This document shows positions 47,501-60,124 of a stretch of DNA of 64,000 nt, one piece after another. Below the pieces are notes generated by a model that did not search any database, was not told where the DNA came from, and saw only the letters and a list, made by a program, of their open reading frames with translations. Source of the DNA: Pachypanchax playfairii (lineage: Eukaryota > Chordata > Actinopteri > Cyprinodontiformes > Aplocheilidae); assembly GCA_006937955.1 (NCBI GenBank), contig SSNP01000003.1, positions 822,597 through 886,596 on the forward strand. The letters run 5' to 3'. The position numbers and the translations under genes are program-made. Numbering within the stretch: position 1 is the stretch's first letter; every line of letters starts with the position of its first letter.

Positions 47501-50500
47501 AATTCAGATAAATTTGTTGTTTAGAGGGATGTAGAGGAGTTTAGAAGTCTGGTTAAAACACATAGAGTTGGTCTCACCATCCAAGGACAGCCAGTCGTGC
47601 TGAGAAGACGGCAGAGCAGGGAGATCACGTGCTTTATATTCAAATACCACAGAAGAAGAGATGACCTCACCACCCATGGCCACCTGCAGCATCACTAGTC
47701 CCGTGTCATGAGCTGGAAAAAACAGATATCACATGATAAATGAGCGATATGCCTGTGTGGAGGGTGTGCAGATATTAAAGAATAACAATGAATAACTATG
47801 TGAGTGGCTCATACTCAGGTGTGTTTTACCTGGACAATAGCAGCGCAGCACCCCAGGCTGGATGAGAGCAGCAGGGACACTGATGTGGTCGAAGAGGCAG
47901 CTGTACTCACTACTTGACTCCAGCCATGGACCTGTGATTAGAACCTTCACTCCACCCTGAGGAAAAAAAACAAAACAGAAGCAGAAGTCTTTATGATAAT
48001 ATCAACTCAGATCAAGTCTCTGTGTTCTCTGTGTTTGTGTCAGTCCTGCATCAAGGGCATGCAAACGTGTGTCTGCTCCAAACAAATGTTCTAAAAATAC
48101 ACCTTTATTTAAATTACATCTATGGCTAAGACATCATGGTCATAAGTGCCTTAATATTTAATGTCTGATTCAAAGATCTAAATTGACTGAAACGAGTGAG
48201 ATAGCTGCAGGGGTCACCAACTCCAGTCTGCAAGGACCCCGATCCTGCAGCATCAACATACCTGATTGAAATGAACGGGTCATTAACAGCTGCTGCACTT
48301 AACGTTACATCATAGATGGTATAAAGACAGATCATGCACCTTTCCTTTAGCTTGTTGTTGTAAAGGGAAGCCATGATTTTTGGTTTATTTTGGTCATTTT
48401 GTTTAAAATATATTTTACCCCTTCCTGCAGTTCTCGGATTTGTGTTTTTTCCCATGTCTTGCTGCTCATTTTCTGTTCCTGCTTGAACTGCCTTCGAGTT
48501 TTATTTCTGGTCATTTTTTTTCAATAAATACCTTGGATTTTACTGCCTTCTGCTGCTGTTTAGCCATCTGCATCTCGGGTCCTACTTCAAACTACACTGA
48601 AACATTACATAAGAATGACACGAAGCAGGATGTTCAAGTGAATCTGTTGGTTTTTTAGGGTAAGTTCTATTTTGTTTTTTACTAGATTTTATCTATTTTT
48701 AGTCAGGAAAATGTCCTATTTGTTTACATGGAGTGGCGGGGTGTAAAACTTTTACCGGAACCAGTCACTAGGGGGCAGCTCATCTCGTTTTGGCTTTGAC
48801 TTCTGGGTTACAGTCAGATGTTGATGGTTGACATGCTGAGGAGCAAATTCAGCTTTTTGAAACAGTGTGCTGCAGCAGAGAAACAGCTAAAATTGGTGGG
48901 ATATTGGCCCCTGAGGACTGGAGTTGATGATCGCTGCTTTAGAGGCGGTTATTTCTTACATCTAAACAGAAGAAAACACTGAACTGCACATGTTTGCTTC
49001 AGCATTGCTAAACTAATTTTAATACCAGAAGAACATGCAGTCCTCTGCAAAATAAATAAGTCACGAAGTTATAAAAATGCAAAACTAAAAAGGTTAAAAT
49101 TTGATGTGTTTAGTTCATTTTATACATGGTGGTGATCGTGTTTTGGCCAGTGAGGATTTTCTCTTCACTTGAAACTGAAAATGATGTAACCCTGATAGAA
49201 AGCTGCAGTAGAATGTGAGCTGAATTGAATTATTACAACCCCTGTGTGAGATGTTTTTTTTTCTTCTAATGATGGTGTTAAGATGCACATTTCCCACAGG
49301 TTTCATCATAATTCAATGACAGAAATGCTGTCTGAGCTATTAGAAGTGGTACATGAGAAAATTAATGAGGCCACCCAGAGGAATCAGGGAAATATTGAAA
49401 TTTCATTAAAATTCAATCAGCTGAGAGTGAAATATTTGGCCCCTTTAATGACCACACACTGTAACCAAGCTGTCGGTACAAACTAGGCTAAGTGTGATTT
49501 CAGTAGTTAACATCAGTACAGGCTTCCATCAATCATGAGCTGCACGGACTAATTTTCCTGTGGGGAGCAGTGATGAGTAAATAATGATTACAAGTTACTA
49601 ACCTCTGGATAGGACCACTCTGGGGAGTAGTCTGTCACACCAAACAGTCTGCCAGTCTCCTGGAGGAGTCCCAGTGTCCCCTGCTCCACCTCAGAGCCCT
49701 GCAGGTGGTCTGTTCCTGCACCCTGCTCCTCTCCTGCTGACCCCTCCTGGGGCATGAGAACCCCAGAGACAGCTGCCCCCACTCCTCCTCCAGACCCCTC
49801 CACTGAGATGAAATCATTGATGAGGTCTGAGAACTGGCTTCCAAATGAAGCTTCAAATCCTTCCAGACTGATAGTTGCTCCTGCCCCAGCTGATGTTGCT
49901 GACACCCCTCCGCTTTGCTGAGGAAGTGGAGAACTGTAGAGGGCCCCCTCCATGTTTGCACCCACAGCTATTGATTGAGGACTGGCCCCCACTGAACTGT
50001 TGGCTCCTGATAAGCTTACACCATTGCATATAATTTCATTTTCTGCTCCTCCTCCTCCACCTCCTCCACCTCCTCCACCCTCATCTCTCCCTCCGGTGTC
50101 ATCAGTGGGCTGGAGGTAATGTTTGGTGTCGACGCTCGCGTAGGCCTCACAGGGATCGCCAGCTTTGAGAAGTAACTCTTCCCCATTTTCAGCAGGTTTG
50201 TGTAACGCTCTGACCTCCTGATGTCCCCTGCTGCCCGACTGCTCCACGGATGTGTCCTGTGTTGCCAGAGGAAACGAGGCCACTGCTGCCGCCTGTCCGT
50301 TTCTAGCACACAGGGCCTGCTGGTCTGGGCTGGCTTGGTGGAGGTGTGTATGTGCTTCTCCATTGGTGACAGGAGAGTCAGCTGCCACAGGGGCCAGGCC
50401 TATGTAAGCCCGGGTCTCGCCAGGTTCCTGTGTTGCCTTGGTTCCGTTGGTCTGTAGCTGAGAAGGTTGGCTCGTTTGGGGGGAGGTGTGGAGGAAGAGG

Positions 50501-53500
50501 CTCGGGGAAGGGTGGTGTGCAGGCTGGGTCAGACTTGAGACACAGGCGGATGACATGACGGCACTGAAGTCCATCTGTTCCAGGGTGGTGCTGGGGCTGA
50601 GACCGGCTCCTTCTCCCACGTAGCTGCTCTGGGTGGTCAGCGGCTGCTCCAGTGGTGTAGCTTCGGTCTTGATGTTGTTCACAAGGGCTGCATTGTAAAC
50701 AAAACCATCAGAAGAGCAGTGGAGCCCTCCATCGTCTCCATTACAACCCTCCGTCTTCCCGCCTCCTCCATATGTCTGTCCCTGCTTGGGGTTGTTGAGG
50801 AAACAATCAGGGTCAAACGTCATGGTGGTCTCAGGAAGGCTGACACTTACACCAGAGTCCAAAGAACTGGACAGAACTAACTCTCCTCCCTCTCCTAACC
50901 CCACTCCTCCAGGAAAGGATGCAAACCTCTGGTTGTCAGGGGCAACAGCTAAAAGAATACCAGTTGCGGTACTCTCATGGGTAGATGCCAGCAGGTGGGT
51001 GTGGCCAGCAGAGTAAACAGAATCCCCAGTCAGTGTGGTGACCTCAGACATAAACACTGCAGTGCTCTGTGACAAGCCGGGCCCGATGGCGAGCGCAGGG
51101 CTGTCGGCCATGTCACTTGCGATTGACAGCGGGGAGCTCTGTGTGGTGTCAGGCACCTCCACCTGGTTGGTGGAGGTAGAAGACGACACCTCCATGCTGC
51201 TCTGTGGGAGTAAGGAGGGTTTGGTAATCCGGCCATTCCTCCTCTCTCCTCCACCTGCTCCTCTTCTCCCCCCGCCAGGATTGGTCTCGGTCTGGCCCTC
51301 CGACACATCGCTGTTCTGGACCTCTGTGCCATCTGCTTCCTCGGCTCTCTGGCCCGCTGCGACGCTGGTTCCTATAGCTGTCCCGCCTCCCGCTGCTCCT
51401 CCAGACTCCTGCTTGGATGAGATGATACGCTGCTTGACACTGGAACACTTTTGATGCAGGCTGCTACCAGCACCTGGCGGACGAGACATCAAAACAAAGA
51501 GAGCAGCTTTTATGACAACATGCACTGATATTATATCCTATACTTTAATTCTTCTCAGGCCAATGTTTTGGTTTAACAACATTACCTCACATGCATTTCA
51601 CAGCATGCTACAGCACCCTCCAGTGTTCAGAATATACACAGAAATTAGATCATAAATATGCTGATCACAACAGTTTTAATATACTCTGAATACACACAGT
51701 TTATTTCTTAAATCCATTTAAAAAAACAGAAAGATTTTTATTTTCACATGTTCACATTTAGATGTTTTATTTTAAGACGTTATACCTCCTCCCAACAACA
51801 ACAGAAGGTTCAAGTCTGTGATCAAACCTCAAGTGCCAAGAGAAAAAAAACAGTAAGTTGTCTGAACGAGCCCACATGGAGGTCTGGAATTAAGCCGTAT
51901 TTGTGTCAACAAACCAGACAGTAGTTAAAATGTCCTTGTTTGACCTTCCAGACACAATGAAAGGATACGTGAAATTACATAAGTGTGTGTGTGTCTGTGA
52001 CTACCGGAGTTTTTTTCTCCCGGAAACTGATTTATGAATAATACATCCTGGATATTTTGTGGCTTTCTGTCTGTGTTCTCTGATTCTCTTTCTGATTTTC
52101 CAAGCTACATTTTTTTATGTCCCTCTAGGTGGCAGCATGGTACTGACTCCTGGTACCATCAAAACCATGAAACCGGCTCAGAAGAGCAGCTGAAACCAGA
52201 TGAATCCCCAAAACCCAAACTTCTATTTTGAAGACGAGGATTTTTTTTTTATTTAAAGAAAACTGTTTAATATTTGGAATTGGAGCTTTTGTTGATGAAA
52301 TATTTCAATATTTTCTTCTTAAAATGTGTAACGTAATTTCTTTCATTACAAAGCTAATTAAAGAAGCTTTTACTTACTTACATTTTCTTTTATGGATTAA
52401 TAATTTCCCTTTACAATTACAAACACATTAATAATCTGTTTGGATTAAATTGAACACATTTCTTTAACCCAGGAGAAAATATCTGATTTCATTTTCATTA
52501 AACTGCTGTGATTTCATTTTATCATTTGATCCAGACTGCTGACAAACGTAAAAATAAACTAAATCATGTTTCTTTGTTTTCCACAAAACTACAATTTACT
52601 ATTTTTGAAGATTTACTCTAAAATGTGTTCCAGAAAACGTGTCATTTGACTAAATGATACCATGCTGTGTAGCTTTTATAATACCAGACTTTTAAAACTC
52701 AATGTAAGGATTATACTTTCTCTTTTTTTTTTTTTTAGATCAGTTGATTTTTTTGGTTTGTAAGATAGTCAGAAACAGGAAAGTGAGGTTTGAGTCCACG
52801 CTTTAAAAGTGAGAAAAACACCAAACTCCAAACAGCTGTGACTCTGGAGCCATAAAATGGTTTTATATAAAGATCTGATACAGCAGTAAACGAAATAGTT
52901 TCCAATTATTTTTCTGTGATTAAGCTAATTGATTAACTGAGTAATCATTTCAGCTGCACTTGCATTTAAACAGCTGGGTGATTTAACAGAATGGTTTAAG
53001 TTTGATAAACTTGAACTCTAGTTGTTGTAAATGATTTACTAATCAGGATCAATAAAGCTGTTTGACTCAGTTCATAAGTAAATGTAGTAAGTTTTATCCC
53101 AGCGATGTAATAATGATATAAATACAACACGCCACTGACTAGAGTTAATGTTCATCTGCCATTTAAACAGATTACACGGCACCATTTAGCCTCCAACAGT
53201 TTGTTTATGTGCATGTTTCTATGAGTTCACTTTATCTTCGACTTTAATTTCTAAATGCTCCTGTAGTCATGAGACTTAAATTCATTATGTGGACAGCAAA
53301 TCTTCTTTATTAAGAAAAAAGTATTTATTATTCTCTTTAAGTTAAACCATCTGCTTCATTGTGTCATGAGTCCAAACAAAATAAAATAGATTTTAACAGC
53401 ATCGTGTTTGGCATATTTAGTTTATTCTCTTTCAGAAAAAAACACATGAGCTTCACATCTGGAGAATGAATCCCACGTTTAAAATGTGAAATGCACGTGC

Positions 53501-56500
53501 ATGTGAAAATCCAATATTTTAATACCGTATGTGAAGATCAAAGTTCTCGTTTGGAACTAAAACCACAGGAGCTTTACATGTGATAAATCAGTTTAACACA
53601 TGTAAACATGTTAAATAAATACGTTAAATGTATTTTACACACAAGAAACATGGTTCTGGAATGGTTTTCATCTTGCTCATGGAATCGCATGTGGAAAAAC
53701 ATGTTAAAATGTTTTTTCAGTAACGACTGATGCAAACACTTATGTTATGATAAATAAAAGGATTAATGGATCATTTTAAATTTAATAAAACACCCACATG
53801 GAACGCTGAGTTACGTCATTTATGGACATGCAAATGGCAGAAAATCCACATGGAAAAACAGAGGAGCAAGTGGAGGATTATGATACACTGTTATCAGCCC
53901 GACCCTGCTGTGACCACTTTGCAAAAGAGCCCGAGGCGGGCTCGTTATGCTACGGCCCCCAAGGTGACTCCAATTCCCCCAGGTGAGAGAAATATGTGTA
54001 GGCTGAAACATGGGAGGACGAGTGCTGGAGTGAAGATAACTCACACATGGGTTTGAGCTGACCAATGAGCTCCTCCTTGCTCCACTTGGCCCACTCCTTC
54101 CTGTCTGTGTTGATGGAGCAGAGAACGGGACCGCACGGCTTCCCGCTGTCGTCCACCGCCGGTACATTCAGGTAGTGCACCAGCACGATGTCTGGGTTCT
54201 GAAGGACACACAAACATAAACACACGCTGTGTCATTTAAATAGATCTTCAAGTTTGTTTGGTTTTTTTTTTACCACGCAGAGAAGAAAACAAAATGAAAG
54301 AGCGTATTTACAAAAAGGGGGGCGAGTGGGAAAGGAATGAGAAAGAGAGAGTGGAGGACAGGGAGGAGGTCAGGCGTAGCATGTCAGATAAGATTCTCTC
54401 ACCTGCCTATAAAAGATTTAACAGCCGGAGCCCACTCATCACTCCCTCTAACTCTGCAGTGTCTACATGTGTGTTTGTGTTTCAGGACAGATATTTATAT
54501 ATATATATGAGTAGTGATGGAGGAAACGGAAGGAAAGCAAGTCTCACTATACTGTAGGTCACAAAAAAAAGACCTATGGAATTTCTATCCCATGAATGAT
54601 TCAACAAGTTTGCTCATGCGCACGTGTGTGAGACAGAAAGAGAAAGCCTTCTCTTGATGAAAGATTCAGCAGACAGACTCAGGTTAGGGGTGGACCTGCT
54701 GAGGTGGAACACTTTTCTCTCCAAAAGAGCACAGTGGGCTGCTACAGCACCACTCTCTGCAGTGCAACAGTTTCATGGACTGATTTACGATCGTATTCAC
54801 TGATGTGTTGTGATATCTGCGCAAAGAGCAGAAAATGGGACATTACAGATAAAGCAAGTCAAATTTCCCCTTTCCCATTTTCAGGATGTGAGAATCGAAC
54901 TAGTGCAAAATAAAATATATTGGGAGTTAACGTGTAAAATTTCAATTTGGAGACAGGTGGAATTTCTTTGTAATTTTTTCCCCACAAATTACACTTGAAA
55001 ATTCTTGGTGATGCGTGTTTTAAACTTTTTCCTTTTATCTGTGAAGAATGAAGAAGTTCAATGTGTGCAGAGGTGTCCAGTGTCATCAGAGGATGGTCAT
55101 TCCTCGTATGGTAGAGACCTGCGTGTGTGTTTGAGGACACATGCACACACTACTGCTGCTCTATGATGTCTCTCACATGAGCAGCAGACTGAGTCAAACA
55201 TCTTTATGAAAAGCAACATGCATTCTTACACAGGAGACACCTGTGTGTGTGTGTAGTTTGTAGCTCGAGGACATTTTCTTGGAAAGGACCACATGGAGAG
55301 TACCGCGCCTGACTCCACGTAGAGAAATGCAGGGGTTAGATAACACACTGCCTGTTCTCAGGAAGTTACATTCAACTTCTGTGAAATTATTTTTACCGCC
55401 CTGCATAGTGTGGAACATTGTGAGACCTATGTGTGTGTGGTATATCCCACAGCGGTCTATATGTGTAGGCAGGACATCAGTTATCCAAACAACATTAAGT
55501 TTTATTATCTGCCCAGTCTTGTGGATGTATTTTCAGCAATCTGACTCCGCCTCATTAATTTAGGAAAAGCAGGACTTTTATAGCGACTTTAATGGTTTAG
55601 CTGTTTGAAAATCTAACAGGTGAAACTTTGTGTTAAACTTATACAAAGTACATTCAAGTTGTTCCTTTTGGGATAAATGTCCAATTTAAAACTAATTGAA
55701 ATTGATGTTATACAAAGCAACAATGTAAAAGGGTCCTCAGTGTTTTATTAAGGCATTATAAGGAAAAAAAAATCTGTTTTGGTTTAAATGTGTGAGAGAG
55801 GCAAGGTGGGAAAGGGTGGTGAGCTTACCTGCAGCAGCCAATAGCATCTACGATGGAAGGTGGGGATGATGGAGGAGTGGACGTAGCAGCCATACAGACA
55901 CTGGAGAGAGGAGAGGAGAGGAGAGGAGAGGGGAGGAGAGGGGAGGAAAGGAGATAGTAATGATTATAACAAGAAAAGAAAAAAAAGGGAGGAAGCAGGA
56001 CAGAAATCGCCAAAGGATTGGAGCAGGAGAGGACAGTGAAGGAGAGAACAGGAGAGGAGAACTCAGGTTATACCCACTTAGGTTGTATTGATTGTGGTGC
56101 TGAAAGTAAATTGCAAAGATGCTGCATATGTCCTTAATGTCTTTTTTTTTAAAATACCATCAATCTGATGTGGACAACAAACTGTGAAATTCCCTGCATC
56201 TGCAAGAAAGAGCATAGCCTGTTCTCAGTTCACATAAAGTCATCAGGTCACGGTGCAGTTGGGAGGTCGGTAACGGTAAAACAGACAAACCCAAAGATTC
56301 TCTGAGTTACAGTTTTTAGTAAATACTCCATCCAGCAAGGGATGATTTTATTTCAATTAATGTGTGTATGAGAGGGAATAAACACCAAACAGGTGACACA
56401 CACTTCAGAGTGTCTGCAATATTTATTGTGGTAAAACATACTGAGCTGAGTGTAAACTTATAAAATAGTTTGTGAAAAAGTGTTTTTTTTAAATAATGTT

Positions 56501-58270
56501 AGTTTGTTCTCCATTTTTATTTTCTACAATAAAAAAATAAAATCTGGGCCACCTTTATTAATTTGCTGCCCCCCCCCCACCACTGATCATTCTGTAGTTT
56601 GTATCGTTTTTTTTATTAGCTAGAAGGATTTTTTAAAGTAGGCCCATGGTATCTCATTGGGCTGCAATTGTTGGTGACTAGCTAGATGCCGTATGGTCAG
56701 ATAGTCTGCAACTTTTCAGTTAGAATCCCACTGATTTGGCAGGTATGACAAGTTTTATAAACAGTCATGATGGACAAAATTGTAAAAAATTACTGTTGTG
56801 CAACATTCATGCATATTTTCTTGTTGCACTTTTGACCCAAAGTCTTCTAATTATATATAATTTTGTTCACAATTTATCCTGACTTGATTTTCACGGTTTG
56901 GTTGCAGGCGGCATGGTGGAGTAGTGGGTAATGCTGATGCCCTGCAGCAAGAAGGTCCAGGGTTTGAAACCGGGCTGGGATCTTGCTGCATGGAGTTTGC
57001 ATGTTCTTCTTGTGCATGTGTGGATTTTATCTGGGGATTCCAGTTTCTTCCCACAGACTAAAAACATGCATGAGGTTAATTGACAACTCTATCATCTCTA
57101 GGTGTGAGTGAATGGTTCTCTGTCTATATGGCGACCTGTCCAGGTGTAACTCCGCCTCTCGCCCAATCACCTCTGGACATAGACATCAGCTCCCCATGAC
57201 CCTGAACAGGAACAACCATGTAAAGATAATGACTGATTGACAGTTTGATTGCTAATTCCAAAATGTTTTCACATGTCCTGCTTTTATGACTCACAGAAAC
57301 TAAATGAAGAAGTTCCAGACGCCTGCGATGATTTACAACTATTTTGAAAAAATGTTTATCTTGTAAAATTTATTAAAACGTGAGGAAATAAAGAACCCAC
57401 ATGAATGTTTTGGGACATTTTGGAAACTCCCTTGTAAACGCAGTTCATTTGTCTCCAACAGCTGCAAACCCAATGACACGCTGGTTTAACTCCCATGTTG
57501 CTTCCATCCATCCATTTTCTATAGCTGCTTGTTTCAGTGCAGGGCTGCAGTTAGCTGTGTATAAAATCCACCCCAGTAACTGGTAACACTTGCATACACG
57601 GGTAGAACATGCAATCTCCTTTTAGAAAAAACTCATCTGGGAATCAAACCCTGGACCTTCTCGCTACAAGGACACAGTGCTAACCAACAGCACCACCGTG
57701 CAACCCTCGTGTCTCGTAGAACCTTTTAAATAGCAGATGTCAGTAATTTTCTGTTATTCTGCTTTTGTGTGCCATTCCTTCATCATTGGCCCCAATCATG
57801 GCTCCGCCCCCTTAAAACATTTCTGGAGGCGCACCTGTTGTCAGCACTAAAATTACATTCAGCTTCAATACCCAGCTTTAGGAGGAAGAGTGCTGTGGTG
57901 TTTAACAGGAAATTCACTATCAAGGTCACCGCTGCCACATAGTAAGTAGAATCAAGACACACACACACACACACACACACACAAGTGTGTTTTGTTATCC
58001 TTATGGGGACCGTCCATTGACTTCCATTGATTTTAGTAACTAGATTTATACCTAACCCAAACCCTTTTCCTAACCTTAACCATTACTGATCTATAACTAA
58101 CCCTAAGACTAACTAAAACTCTATTCACACCATACCTATAAACCTAACCCCTAACCCTAAAAAGGGGAGTCCCCCTCATGGGGACCAGGCTTCGGTCCCC
58201 ACGAGAACCCTCGGACCCCAGAAAGATAGTAAAAGTCAGGAAACGGGTCCCCAGGAGGTCAGAAATACAA

Positions 58271-58324
<54 letters not shown>

Positions 58325-60082
58325 ACACACACACACACACACACACGGAGTGGCTCCTTTTAAAAACAAAATTGCCACAAACGTAAATACTTGGAAATCA
58401 GGCAGCTGGTAATTTACACTTAAAGCTTGTTCTGTTTTTCTTTTTCTAATTCCTTCTCGCACACACTTGAATGTTGTCACCATTTTTTTTTCTTCTCAGA
58501 AGTAGTCCGCTCTCTAAAGTGTGTTTTGCCAAAGGCAAAGTGCATTTCCATACATTTCCATTCAATATGAGGAGGCTCTCCATCCAGGGTTATGTTTTTC
58601 CTCTAATGCTTCCTGCCTCTCCCAACCTTCTTCTCTCTCTCTGTTCATCACACTGCTCTGCTTGTTCCCTCATTCCCATCTCCTACTCTACACCCATGCT
58701 TACTCGCTCGCTTCAGGGGTCCTGGGATAAGGTGACATAAACAATTACTGACCAAGTACCAGGGACAGAAACACTTCTCTCTGTGTACATGTTTGAGTTT
58801 GTGCATCTGTGTGCAGCTGCAGCGCAGTGTGGAGATGCTGAATGGCAGATTGAGTGTGATATAGTGAGTAACTGAGGCGTACTTCATCTTAGTTATTCCC
58901 TTTAGACCTTTTTCAACCAGTTTCCAGCTCAGCTTTAATGCAAAACACCTGAATGTCCTGTAAACATCTACGTGCCTCATCACAGCCTTGCGTTCGCTCC
59001 CCTCTCCACCTCATTCTTTCTGTTTCTGACACATGCGTGCTCACTCCTCTCACCTCCTGGTACATTCCTGCTGAATAATCAATTTCTGAGCTGGCTGACG
59101 TGACTCAAACACACACACTCACACACATGCACAGACGCTGCCTTGAGACTGGATCGATACCCCTCTCTGTTCTGCTGAAGGAGGCATTGACATCATTCCT
59201 GGCCTCAGGCCAAACACGCTCTTATCCTTCAGAAAAAGAGAGGAAGGGAGACAGGGACTGGGCACGGACTGAGGGAAAGAAAGACGGGGTACCGCTCACT
59301 TTCAGGACATAAATTGGCCCGTAGACTCAGCGGCAGATGTGTTCATTTGTTTTACATGTATGTGTCTCCTCCAAGTCAAGGAGAGTAAGTTAAGGAAGAG
59401 ATTGGCAGTAGCAAACCCAGTCATCGACTTGTTTTTCCATTGCAGCTTCTTACCTCGACTCCCTGGACTTTAAGCTTCATATGATCCTCTCGGGTGGTCT
59501 TCCCATCTTTCCTCTTCTTCCAGCAGTAGCCATCTTTCCTGTACTTCACCTTTTTACGATTGTAGAGGATCATAGAGCCATTCTGAGGCCTAATGGAGCA
59601 CAGGACAAAGATTGGATGAGACAAACTGTCATGCTGGCGTGAGATAAGATCATTAAAGATCAGAAACCACACTGCATGTAAACTAATCAGAAATGATTTA
59701 TTCTAATGCTCGCATTTCTACGGGACAATAAAAATTCCCCTGCACTGTTCAGCACAGTGTGTTCCAGTGTGACGTCAGCATTGCTCTCCCACAGTCACAT
59801 TAGTGGGTCTCATACATAGCCCCATGCTCCAATATGTTAATATTTTAGTAGGGTGATTTACTGGCACAGCAAGAACATTGGCCACTAAGCTCCCTTTCTG
59901 TACACACCTGGTGGGATGAACACACAGAAACACACACACCCGCACCAGGAACCATACATGAACAAAGACAGATATAATAGTAATATCAGACATGGCAGGA
60001 CCTGCTGCTGTGTCTTCTTTGGGCTCAATGTCAAACCTGCTGTTCGGCAATCAATCACTGTGCTTTAAAACATTAGAGACAG

Positions 60083-60124
<42 letters not shown>

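Noticed and set aside
49635..51454. Other-frame ORFs of 76-139 codons over the large camta1 exon
   Set aside because: Shadows of the 623-codon camta1 frame, which has conserved islands throughout.
53766..54056. 96-codon plus-strand ORF next to the camta1 CG-1 exon
   Set aside because: Overlaps the conserved exon on the other strand. No recognisable domain or splice structure.
58041..58165. True telomere
   Set aside because: CTAACC motifs are degenerate and enclosed within an interspersed repeat in the middle of a gene intron.
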